From the NCBI GenBank assembly GCA_964007475.1, contig OZ023274.1, positions 56,257,851-56,321,850 on the forward strand: a stretch of DNA of 64,000 nt, given 5' to 3'. The position numbers and the translations under genes were made by a program. This DNA comes from Hybos culiciformis. Lineage: Eukaryota > Arthropoda > Insecta > Diptera > Hybotidae. The notes under the pieces are model-generated. The model worked only from the letters and a program-made list of their open reading frames with translations. It was not told the origin of the DNA and ran no database searches. Shown here one piece after another: positions 36,504-46,700 of this stretch (the stretch's first letter is position 1; the number at the start of each line of letters is the position of its first letter).

Positions 36504-37369
36504 GGCAGTACGAAATAATTTATACGGACATAATTTATACGAGAAAAACGACATTGTTCATACGATAAATAATGTCGTTTGAAAGCGACATTATTTATAC
36601 AAAAAAAAAACGACATTATTCATACGATAAATAATGCCGTTTTTTTTTGTATAAATATTGTCGCTTTTAAAACGACATTATTTATCGTATGAACAATGTC
36701 GTTTTTTTATCGTATGAATAATGTCATTTTTAAGACGACGCTATCGTATGTGAGTAAAAAAAAAATAGTTGGGAGCTAGACACACGGGGAAAGAGGGCGC
36801 CAGCCGCAAATCCCACTGACCAACCGCCCGCCCGCCGTCCTGCTTCCCCCCTTCCCGTGTATACCTCACAGTATCTCCGATAAAATTTTGTGAGGTTAGC
36901 AAAAGGGGAAGGGGGAGGGCAGCAGGGCGGCGGGTGGGCGGTTGGCGCCGCAAATCCCACTGACCAACCGCCCACGCGCCGCCCTGCTGCCCCCCTTCCC
37001 CTTTTGCTTAGAACACAATATTCGCGGTTATGTCAGTTGACCTACATTTTGTACGGCCAACATTCGTTTTTACTCACATACGATAAATAGTGTCGTTTTA
37101 AAAATGACATTATTCATACGATCAAAAAACGACTTTATTCATGTAGAAATAATGTCGTTTAGAGGCGACATTATTTATACGAAAAAAAAAAGACTTTATT
37201 CATATGATAAATAATGTCATTTTAAAAGCGACACTATTTATACGAAAAAAAACGACTTTATTCATATATAAATTATGACGTGCCTGAAAGCGACATAATT
37301 CATTTGTATGGTAGGAATAATGTCGTTTTTTCGTATAAATTATGTCCGTATAAATTATTTCGGGACCCC
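36504..37369. mobile_element. Mutator-like non-autonomous element with 9-bp TSD
   Basis: Target duplication GGTCGAGTG is at 36,495-36,503 and 37,370-37,378. The terminal repeats share CGAAATAATTTATACGGACA and a further 12 bases, perfectly inverted. The 866-bp body is a chain of inverted cgacattatttatacg/cgataaataatgtcg motifs around a GC-rich core, with no transposase. A 9-bp duplication is typical of Mutator-like elements; the assignment rests on that and the long TIRs. Confidence 0.75.
36771..37010. repeat. GC-rich hairpin core inside the Mutator-like element
   Basis: 36,899-36,944 (gcaaaaggggaagggggagg...) pairs almost perfectly with 36,964-37,007 around the loop cgccgcaaatcccactga. A third partial copy (ccaaccgcccgcccgccg) is at about 36,820-36,860. 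It is flanked on both sides by inverted cgtatgtgagtaaaaa. The G-rich arm has many GGG runs and quadruplex potential. It is the strongest GC island in the window. Confidence 0.85.
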
Positions 37370-37535
37370 GGTCGAGTGATATAATATTGACAAGTGTCTT
37401 ATGTGTTTGTGTGTATAGACAACGAGTTGTTATATCAAATTTTGTTAACATATCTTATGTATTGCTTTAATGCGTAGGGGAGAGGTAGTTGCAAAGAGAG
37501 AATATAGAGATAATTTATAATAAGAAATAAAGTGC

Positions 37536-38101
37536 TGTCTCCACTTCAGTGTGAAACGTGTTTTACACAGGAAAGAAGTTTCGTTCTTCGTTTAAAGTAG
37601 TTTTGTCCATATAAAAATTTGAAGTTGTTTGTAAGTTTTGCCCAAAACTACTAAAATTTAGGGGTGCCAACCATACAAATTCACAATTTTTTAAGAAATT
37701 TTCACTCAATATGGCACACTTTTTGTTGGATGGATCAAAAATTGGAAAAAATCAACCGGTTGTCAAAAATATGTAAATAAAAATATTTTAAAGCAAAATA
37801 TAATTTATTATTTGAAAGCAAAATATAGTTAAAATATTTGAAAAATTTGAAATATTTTATGAGTAAAATTTTTTGTGACTATTCATTTTTATTTTTATTT
37901 TTTTATTTAAAAATTATGAATTGGAAAAATTTATTTTAAATTAAATGTTTTGTTATTAAAATATTATTTTGTTTACTTCAATATTAAAAGTTTACAAATA
38001 ATTTTTTATTTTTTCGTCATGTCAAAGTAAACAGAATTTGTAGTGTATACGCTTGTAGTTTTAAACAAGTTTAACACTACTTTGAACCTGAAGTGGAGAC
38101 A
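37536..38101. mobile_element. Possible short TIR element
   Basis: TGTCTCCACTTCA at 37,536-37,548 is exactly inverted at 38,089-38,101, enclosing 566 bp of AT-rich non-coding sequence. I could not see a convincing target duplication. Confidence 0.45.
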
Positions 38102-38707
38102 AGGTATAAAGAACAAGACAAAATAAAACATAAAAATTCCCTTCTCTTTTGAGAAGAAAATATAAAGAAGAAAATACAAAAGAGAAAAAAGTACCGTTTT
38201 TTTATATTCAAATACGAAGTTATTGAAGAAGAGGTAGAAGGGGTAAGAAATATTGCTTGAAAAAAAAATAAATTATGTTCCCGTTACTTTGTTTATTTTT
38301 CTTCTTTTATCTTCTTCTTTACAAAGCTCCAAGTCGACTTTTACCGACCACTCACTGCTAAAAGAAAATTACCAACGACCGCGACTGGAGCGACTCAAAT
38401 CGGCTCCATACTAAAAAATTTATAAAAATTATTGAAAAAAAATCAAAAATATAAAAAATTTCACAGCCGATTGTAGCTGATTTTTTGGATCGACGGCGAC
38501 CAATTAATTTTTTGCCAATTTCTTCGGCGACGGTTGTGTTTGACCGACTGAGGTCAGCGACTTCGCGCTCTGCTTCTTTATTTAAATTTTATTTTAATTT
38601 CTCTCAAAATAAACAAAAGTGATAAACAAAATTGACAATGTATTTGTGCAAAAATAATAATAAATCATCGGATAATCGTAAAATCAAATTTAATTACGAG
38701 ATTTTAG
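38102..38707. other. Former upstream region of the Crypton gene, plus unassigned sequence
   Basis: If the unit 38,708-53,102 is removed, this sequence lies directly 5' of the Crypton gene. 38,641-38,684 is an imperfect direct repeat of 54,688-54,731. A second shared block, actttgtttatttttcttct, is at 38,286 and 54,764. 38,335-38,575 is GC-richer with several cga/tcg words and is unidentified. The target duplication gattttag is at 38,700-38,707. Confidence 0.5.
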
Positions 38708-39404
38708 CAGGGCTGCCAGATTGGGGAATTTTTTCCCCAAACTGAGGAAATTTTTATTCTCGGGGGGAAAAAAAAAGTTAAAAAAAAACGTGGGGAAAAA
38801 TTTGAGGAAAATATTTTTTTCTGAGGAAAATTTGAAGAAATTCAAAAATATTGTGCTAACGTTGGCAATCAACAATATTTAAAATTTCAGACTCGTCAAT
38901 TTTTTTTACCCTAATAATTTTAAGAAATTGATGTCATTACCATTCTTGGCGCCGTGACATTTGTCCGCGGGACATTTGTCCGCGATGAAATTTGTATGGA
39001 AAACTTCGCGGACAAATGTCATTTTTATGTCCACGTTACAAAAACAAATCGCGGACAAATGTCCCGCGGACAAATGTCCAACCCCCCCATTCTTCTACGT
39101 ACCTTGAACTCAAAATCCATTGTTGGAACTAAACTTTTTGATTTAGAACATTATAAGTACCGCATAAAATCTGAACATATTAAAAATTTGAGGAAATCTT
39201 GCAAAAATAAGCTGTTTTTGGGGAAAAACTGCAGTGAGTAAAACAGTTAAAAAATTGTTTTTTCTAATTTAGGGCAAAAAAAAATTTTAGAACACGAAGA
39301 TATAAAAAAAAAAAAATTTGAGGAATTTTTTTCAAAAAGTGTCTGTTTTGGGGAAATTTCTTAAGAATTTGAGGAAATTTCATTAATTCCATCTGGCAGC
39401 CCTG
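38708..39404 (+). mobile_element. hAT-like non-autonomous element, copy 1
   Basis: Perfect 14-bp terminal inverted repeats CAGGGCTGCCAGAT and 697 bp. Internally it has short inverted repeats around gacatttgtccgcg (38,956-39,080). The left flank is gattttag and the right flank is ctctcagc, so the 8-bp flanks do not match each other; they match those of copy 2 crosswise. It has no transposase. An open frame of about 95 codons at 38,954 spans the internal repeats and is not a gene. Confidence 0.85.
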
Positions 39405-39412
39405 CTCTCAGC

Positions 39413-41955
39413 GGAAGTCATAGTACAAAAAGAAAGGTAATTGAAAAGCCCGTGTTTTTCTAAAACATTGTATATGTCTAAATCCTACACTGAGAAAAAT
39501 CGTAGAGCAAAAACTTTTAAATTTCCTGTTTTTGTTCTAGAATTTTTTACAGTGTCGAAGATAGGGCTGAATCCATAGTACGAAAAGAAAGGTAATTGAA
39601 AAGCCCGTGTTTTTTTAGAACATTATATATGTCTAAATCCTACACTGAGAAAAATTCTAGAACAAAAACTTTTAAATTTCCTGTTTTTGTTCTAGAATTT
39701 TTTACAGTGTAGAAGATAGAGCTGAATCCATGGTACGAAACGAAAAGTAATTGAAAAGCCCCTGTTTTTCTAAAACATTGTATATGTCTAAATCCTACAG
39801 TGAGAAAAATCGTAGAACAAAAACTTTTAAATTTCCTGTTTTTGTTCTAGAATTTTTTACAGTGTAGAAGATAAGGCTAAATCCATAGTACGAAAAGAAA
39901 GGTAATTGAAAAGCCCGTGTTTTTCTTGAACATTGTATATGTCTAAATCCTACACTGAGAAAAATTCTAGAACAAAAACTTTTAAATTTCCTGTTTTTGT
40001 TCTAGAATTTTTTACAGTGTAGAAGATAGGGCTGAACTCATGGTACGAAACGAAAGGTAATTGAAAAGCCCGTGTTTTTCTGGAACATTATATATGTCTA
40101 GATCCGACACTGAAAAAAATTGTAGAACAAAAACTTTTAAATTTCCTGTTTTTGTTCTAGAATTTTTCACAGTGTAGAAGATAGGGCTGAATCCATGGTA
40201 CGAAACGAAAGGTAATTGAAAAGCCCGTGTTTTTCTAGAACATTATAAATGTCTAGATCCTACACTGAAAAAAATTGTAGAACAAAAACTTTTAAATTTC
40301 CTGTTTTTGTTCTAGAATTTTTCACAGTGTAGAAGATAGGGCGGAAGTCATAGTACAAAAAGAAAGGTAATTGAAAAGCCCGTGTTTTTCTAGAACATTG
40401 TATATGTCTAAATCCTACACTGAGAAAAATTCTAAAACAAAAACTTTTAAATTTCCTGTTTTTGTTCTAGAATTTTTTACAGTGTAGAAGATAGGGCTGA
40501 ATCCATGGTACGAAACGAAAGGTAATTGAAAAGCCCGTGTTTTTCTAGAACATTATATATGTCTAGATCCTACACTGAAAAAAATTGTAGAACAAAAACT
40601 TTTAAATTTCCTGTTTTTGTTCTAGAATTTTTCACAGTGTAGAAGATAGGGCGGAAGTCATAGTACAAAAAGAAAGGTAATTGAAAAGCCCGTGTTTTTC
40701 TAGAACATTGTATATGTCTAAATCCTACACTGAGAAAAATTCTAGAACAAAAACTTTTAAATTTCCTGTTTTTGTTCTAGAATTTTTTACAGTGTAGAAG
40801 ATAGGGCTGAATCCATGGTACGAAACGAAAGGTAATTGAAAAGCCCGTGTTTTTCTAGAACATTATATATGTCTAGATCCTACACTGAAAAAAATTGTAG
40901 AACAAAAACTTTTAAATTTCCTGTTTTTGTTCTAGAATTTTTCACAGTGTAGAAGATAGGGCGGAAGTCATAGTACAAAAAGAAAGGTAATTGAAAAGCC
41001 CGTGTTTTTCTAGAACATTGTATATGTCTAAATCCTACACTGAGAAAAATTCTAGAACAAAAACTTTTAAATTTCCTGTTTTTGTTCTAGAATTTTTCAC
41101 AGTGTAGAAGATAGGGCGGAAGTCATAGTACAAAAAGAAAGGTAATTGAAAAGCCCGTGTTTTTCTAGAACATTGTATATGTCTAAATCCTACACTGAGA
41201 AAAAATCTAGAACAAAAACTTTTAAATTTCCTGTTTTTGTTCTAGAATTTTTTACAGTGTAGAAGATAGGGCTGAATCCATGGTACGAAACGAAAGGTAA
41301 TTGAAAAGCCCGTGTTTTTCTAGAACATTATATATGTCTAGATCCTACACTGAAAACAATTGTAGAACAAAAACTTTTAAATTTCCTGTTTTTGTTCTAG
41401 AATTTTTCACAGTGTAGAAGATAGGGCGGAAATCATAGTACAAAAAGAAAGGTAATTGAAAAGCCCGTGTTTTTCTAGAACATTGTATATGTCTAAATCC
41501 TACACTGAGAAAAATTCTAGAACAAAAACTTTTAAATTTCCTGTTTTTGTTCTAGAATTTTTTACAGTGTAGAAGATAGGGCTGAACTCATGGTACGAAA
41601 CGAAAGGTAATTGAAAAGCCCGTGTTTTTCTGGAACATTATATATGTCTAGATCCGACACTGAAAAAAATTGTAGAACAAAAACTTTTAAATTTCCTGTT
41701 TTTGTTCTAGAATTTTTCACAGTGTAGAAGATAGGGCGGAAGTCATAGTACAAAAAGAAAGGTAATTGAAAAGCCCGTGTTTTTCTAGAACATTGTATAT
41801 GTCTAAATCCTACACTGAGAAAAATTCTAGAACAAAAACTTTTAAATTTCCTGTTTTTGTTCTAGAATTTTTTACAGTGTAGAAGATAGGGCTGAATCCA
41901 TGGTACGAAACGAAAGGTAATTGAAAAGCCCGTGTTTTTCTAGAACATTATTTTT
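39413..41955 (+). repeat. 155-bp satellite, 17 monomers, with dimeric higher-order pattern
   Basis: The block ggtaattgaaaagcccgtg recurs every 155 bp from 39,436 to 41,916. Two monomer types alternate in the middle of the array: one with gcggaagtcatagtacaaaa and one with gctgaatccatggtacgaaa. Each monomer contains an almost perfect hairpin of ~30-bp stem (ctacactgagaaaaattct ... tttttacagtgtag) around aaatttcct. Confidence 0.95.
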
Positions 41956-42578
41956 TGATCATTTTCCTGTTTTACATTTCACAAAACTATAACCCAAAAG
42001 CAATATAGAAAAATTTTAAATAGCAACGGCCTAAATGAATTAAATAAATAAATAAAATAAAAAATTAAATAAATAAATTATATAAATAAATTAAATAATT
42101 TATTTATTTATTTAATTTATTTATTTAATTTGTTAATTTAATTTATTTATATAATTTATTTATTTCATTTTTTATTAAATTTATTTATTAAATTCGTTTA
42201 GGCCGTTGCTATTTAAAATTTTTCTATATTGCTTTTGGGTTATAGTTTTGTGAACTGTAAAAAAAAAAAATACATTTCACAAAACTATAACCCAAAAGCA
42301 ATATAGAAAAATTTTAAATAGCAACGGCCTAAATGAATTAAATAAATAAATAAAATAAAAAATTAAATAAATAAATTATATAAATAAATTAAATAATTTA
42401 TTTATTTATTTAATTTATTTATTTAATTTGTTAATTTAATTTATTTATATAATTTATTTATTTCATTTTTTATTAAATTTATTTATTAAATTCATTTAGG
42501 CCGTTGCTATTTAAAATTTTTCTATATTGCTTTTGGGTTATAGTTTTGTGTACTGTAAAACAGGAAATTGATCAAAAA
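41951..42578. mobile_element. Two tandem ~290-bp palindromes within one fold-back element
   Basis: 41,973-42,259 and 42,271-42,559 are nearly identical. Each is a perfect palindrome with arms tttcacaaaactataaccca ... ggccgttgct and an AT-only centre (aaataaataaat). Outer ends ttttgatcattttcctgttt and its inverse enclose both, suggesting an internal duplication of one fold-back. Confidence 0.85.
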
Positions 42579-43623
42579 TATAAACGAAATAAAACCGATA
42601 TAAATATAATACCATGAACTCTTCAAATTTGTTCGAACTTTGTTTTATTTTCGGATTTAAATAAAAAATTGTTTTTGGATAACTAAAAAATTTTATGAGG
42701 TTTTTGTATGGTTAACTATGAAAAGTATTAGAAGTACAATAAGCGCTACGACAGTCTAGATAATTTTTTTTTTTGTTCTGTTTTCAAAATTCACATTTAG
42801 TTATCGCACCTACCTTGTGTATCTTCAAGTGTTGTTAATTTGTTTAAATTTTTACCCATCGGTGTCTGAGGTTGAGTAGAATGTCTCTGGTTAATATACT
42901 TGAACTCTTTAAATTGAGTCAAATATTTATTTTTGTTGTGACTGTCCAAAGAAGAACAGAACAAATTTTAATTTCCAATTTCAAATAATTCTTATGTTAT
43001 TCAGCCCAATAATTATTATTGATTTTTATTTTTTTCTTGGTTTTTCGTCGAAGCTATTTTTTTTTGGTATGTGTTAATTTTACTTTTTAAATAAAAATTT
43101 ATTAAATATGAATATTTATTTTTTTGAAATAATTTATTTATACTTATTTGTCGAGACTTGTTATTAAAATATTTAGAATAATAAAATAAAATATTTTCTT
43201 ATTTAATTAAAAATCCAAATAAAAATGAGTTCAAAAATGTCAAAAATTCGAATGAGCATATTTAAAATTTCTTATTTTTTTCTGTCTGGGCCTTACTTTG
43301 TTTTTTTTTTTTCCTTTTTTTTTATGGAAATTATTTATTTATTTAAAACTTTTAATTTTCCTTTTCACTTTTTTTTTTTTTTATTTAATATTTGTAAGAG
43401 CCACGAACTCAATATAATGGTTATTTGGGCTCTGAAATCGTTTTAGTAAATTCATTTACTTATTCTTATATAATATTTATCATTATTTTTTACAAAGTTT
43501 GATTACATAATTAAGTTCTATTAATTTTTTAACAATATAATAATACTCCTTGTTTAGTGAGAAAAAAAAATAACAAATTAAAATTAAATTTTCTTTCCAG
43601 TTTTTATGTAACAAATTTTTTGA
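42579..43623. other. AT-rich spacer, no gene seen
   Basis: No motif-bearing frame. The 73-codon open frame near 43,225 is poly-Phe from T runs. Confidence 0.55.
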
Positions 43624-44260
43624 AGTTTATACTTCTTTTAACGCGGTGTATGATATAAATGAGTAATTCTGTAGGGGGTAAAAATTTTTTTACTCATTCG
43701 AATTTGAGTTAAAAAAAAAAACGACATGCTGTACCGTTTGAATACTCAAAAAAAATGAGTCAACTCAATAATCATTTGTTATTTATAAAAACAAAATAAT
43801 TTGGCGCGAAAAATTTAAATTCAAATTATTTTTAAAAATCTTTCGTTTACAAATTTTTTAAAATTTAAATTTTTTTTCAAATTAGGTAGTTCAATAATCA
43901 TTTGTCATTTATAAAAACAAAATAATTTAGCACGGAAAATTTAAATTCAAATTATTTTTTAAAAATCTTTCGTTTACAAATTATCTAACAACTAAAATTT
44001 ATTTTTCAAAATAGGTAGGTCCGGTGAAATAAAGATTACCTGCCGAAAATTTTTTGGGCAGTGACCTACGGTTAGGTCGTGCCGGCTCAAAATATGTTAA
44101 AAAAAATTTTTTCCTCCGATCAAATAATTAGATTACCTGACCAAAAATTTTGGATACGGAGCTACAGTTAGAGTCTTCCCGCCTCAAAATATACCAAAAT
44201 AATTTTTTTTTTTTAAATAGGTAGCTCGGGTGAGAAATAAAGATTACCTGCCCAAAAAAA

Positions 44261-46097
44261 AGGAAGGAAGTGAAGGCGGCAGTAAGGGCTGAAGAGAGGG
44301 CGGCAGTAAGGGCTGAAGAGTGGTCGGAAGGGAGGGCGGAACGGAGTACAGAAGTTAGGGCGGAAGTTAGGGCGGAAGTTAGGGCGGAAGTGAGGGCGGA
44401 AGTTAGGGCGGAAGTGAGGGCGGAAGTGAGGGAGGAAGTGAGGGTGGAAGTGAGGGCGGAAGTGAGGGCGGAAGTGAGGGCGGAAGTGAGGGCGGAAGTG
44501 AGGGCGGAAGTGAGGGCGGAAGTGAGGGCAGAAGTGAGGGAGGAAGTAAGGGCGGAAGTGCGGGCGGAAGTGAGGGCGGAAGTGAGGGCGGAAGTGAGGG
44601 CGTAAGTGAGGGCGTAAGTGAGGGCAGAAATGAGGGCAGAAGTGAGGGCGGAAGTGAGGGCGGAAGTGAGGGCGGAAGTGAGGGCGGAAGTGAGGGCGGA
44701 AGTGAGGGCGGAAGTGAGGGCGGAAGTGAGGTCGGAAGTGAGGGCGGAAGTGAGGGCGGAAGTGAGGGCGGAAGTGAGGGCGGAAGTGAGGGCGGAAGTG
44801 AGGGCGGAAGTGAGGGCAGAAGTGAGGGCAGAAGTGAGGGCGGAAGTGAGGGCGGAAATGAGGGCAGAAGTGAGGGCGGAAGTGAGGGCGGAAGTGAGGG
44901 CGGAAGTGAGGGCGGAAGTGAGGGCGGAAGTGAGGGCGGAAGTGAGGGCGGAAGTGAGGGCGGAAGTGAGGACGGAAGTGAGGACGGAAGTGAGGACGGA
45001 AGTGAGGGCGGAAGTGAGGTTGGAAGTGAGGACGGAAGGGCGGGCGGAAGGGAGGGCGGAACGGAGGACAGAAGTTAGGGCGGAAGTTAGGGCGGAAGTA
45101 AGGGCGGAAGTTAGGGCGGAAGTGAGGGCGGAAGTGAGGGAGGAAGTGAGGGTGGAAGTGCGGGCGGAAGTGAGGGCGGAAGTGAGGGCGGAAGTGAGGG
45201 TGGAAGTGAGGGCGGAAGTGAGGGCGGAAGTGAGGGCGGAAGTGAGGGCGGAAGTGAGGCGGAAGTGAGGGCGGAAGTGAGGGCGGAAGTGAGGGCGGAA
45301 GTGAGAGAGGAAGTGAGGGCGGAAGCGAGGGTGGTAGTGAGGGCGGAAATCAGGGTGGAAATCAGGACGGAAGTGAGGGCGGAAGAGAGGTTGGTAGTTA
45401 GGGCAGAAGTGAGGACGGAAGTGAGGGCGGAAGTGAGGTTGGAAGTGAGGGCGGAAGTGAGGGCGGAAGTGAGGGCGGAAGTGAGGGCGGAAGTGAGGTC
45501 GGAAGTGAGGGCGGAAGTGAGGGCGGAAGTGAGTGCAGAAGTGAGGGCGGAAGTGAGAGTGGAAGTGAGGGCGGAAGTGCGGGCAGAAGTGAGTGCGGAA
45601 GTGAGGGCGGAATTAAGGTGGAAGTGAGGGTGGAAGTGAGGGCGGAAGTGAGGGCGGAAGTGAGGTCGGAAGTGAGGGCGGAAGTGAGGGCGGAAGTGAG
45701 GGCGGAAGTGAGGGTGGAAGTGAGGGCGGAAGTGAGGGCGGAGGTGAAGGCGGAAGTGAGGGCGGAAGTGAGGGCGGAAGTGAGGGCGGAAGTAAGGGCG
45801 GAAGTGAGGGCGGAAGTGAGAGCGGAAGTGATGGCGGAAGTGAGGGCGGAAGTGAGGGCGGAAGTGTGGGCGGAAGTGAGGGCGGAAGTGAGGGCGGAAG
45901 TGAGGGCGGAAGTGAGGGCGGAAGTGAGGGCGGAAGTGAGGGCGGAAGTGAGGGCGGAAGTGAGGGCGGAAGTGAGTGCGGAAGTGAGGGCGGAAGCGAG
46001 GGTGGTAGTGAGGGCGGAAATCAGGTTGGTAGGGCGGAATCAGGTTGGTAGTTAGGGCAGAAGTGAGGGCGGAAGTGAGGGCGGAAGTGAGGGTGGA
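44261..46097 (+). repeat. 12-bp minisatellite, unit GAAGTGAGGGCG (plus strand)
   Basis: About 153 units, inverted relative to the array at 4111-5984 and placed at the same point of the arm. It is purine-rich on the plus strand. Variant blocks (gaagttagggcg at 44,350-44,410 and 45,070-45,120, gaagtgaggacg at 44,965-45,000) differ in order from the left array, so the two arrays have evolved separately. Long Ala-Glu-Val-Arg frames across it are repeat artefacts. Confidence 0.95.
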
Positions 46098-46275
46098 ATT
46101 ACCTGACCAAAAATTTTGGAGAGGGAGCTATGGTTAGGGTCTTCCCTGCTTAAAATATGCAAAAAAAAATGTTTTTTAAATAGGTAGCGCCGGTGAAATA
46201 AAGATTACCTGCCCAAAAGTTTTGGGTAGTTAGCTACTTTTAGAGTCGTCCTGGCTCAAAATATAAAAAAAAACA

Positions 46276-46497
46276 CACGAAGCAGTCATAGGAACTGCCG
46301 AAAGAAGTTTATACTTAAAGCTTTAAACTATGAAATAACAGTGGCTATAAATGATGGGCTGCTCAGTACAAAATGTAAATTAAAATAAAAATCAGTCCAG
46401 CAGTCCAAAAGCAGTCCATTATTTGTAGTCATTGTTATTTCATAGTTTAAAGCTTTAAGTATAAACTTCTTTCGGCAGTTCCTATGACTGCTTCGTG
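46276..46497. repeat. Fold-back hairpin repeat, copy 4
   Basis: CACGAAGCAGTCATAGGAAC ends, nearly identical to the copy at 3714-3925, placed at the outer end of the right arm. A long T run follows. Confidence 0.8.
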
Positions 46498-46700
46498 TGT
46501 TTTTTTTTTTTTTTTTGGAACATATTTTTCGCTTTATTCTTATTTTATTTCATTTATTTATTTATTTATTTTTTTTTAACTTAATATTTGAGATTTGACA
46601 TTTATATTTATTATATATATTATACAAATTGGAAAAAATGTCGGTTTTATTTTTAATTTTTTTTTTTTTTTTTGCCTCTTGCATATTTAAATTATATTTT

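Larger units (their letters stand above)
36403..37500. mobile_element. Palindromic element split at its centre by a Mutator-like insertion
   Basis: The flanks 36,403-36,503 and 37,370-37,450 are inverted copies of each other (atatgttaac, ctatacacacaaacacata, tatcac/gtgata). The right side continues with taatgcgtaggggagaggta and gttgcaaagagag. A related, uninterrupted palindrome lies at 58,960-59,170 with the same centre, ctcgaccg/cggtct. Confidence 0.7.
43624..46497 (+). mobile_element. Right arm of the ~2.9 kb inverted repeat (partner 3714-6590)
   Basis: It starts with GAAGTTTATACTTCTTTTAA and gcggtgtatg, then the aaatttaaattcaaattatt/cgtttacaaat block twice, ~100-bp units, the minisatellite, more ~100-bp units and a terminal hairpin. 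It retains ~32 bp near the inner terminus missing from the left arm. It has no coding capacity. The arm lies inside the 13 kb flanked by the two hAT-like copies. Confidence 0.75.

Noticed and set aside
36730..37090. Open frames across the GC-rich hairpin
   Set aside because: They overlap on both strands and are explained by inverted repeats low in stop codons.
38954..39241. 95-codon open frames in the two hAT-like copies
   Set aside because: They cover the internal gacatttgtccgcg inverted repeats and show no domain; the element appears non-autonomous.
44270..46055. Long plus-strand Ala-Glu-Val-Arg frames as genes
   Set aside because: Same reason as for the inverted array; the frames are interrupted wherever a unit changes length.
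3714..46497. A single 43 kb Polinton or virus with 2.9 kb terminal repeats
   Set aside because: The genes between the arms belong to unrelated retroelements and transposons, and the right arm is inside an independently flanked insertion.
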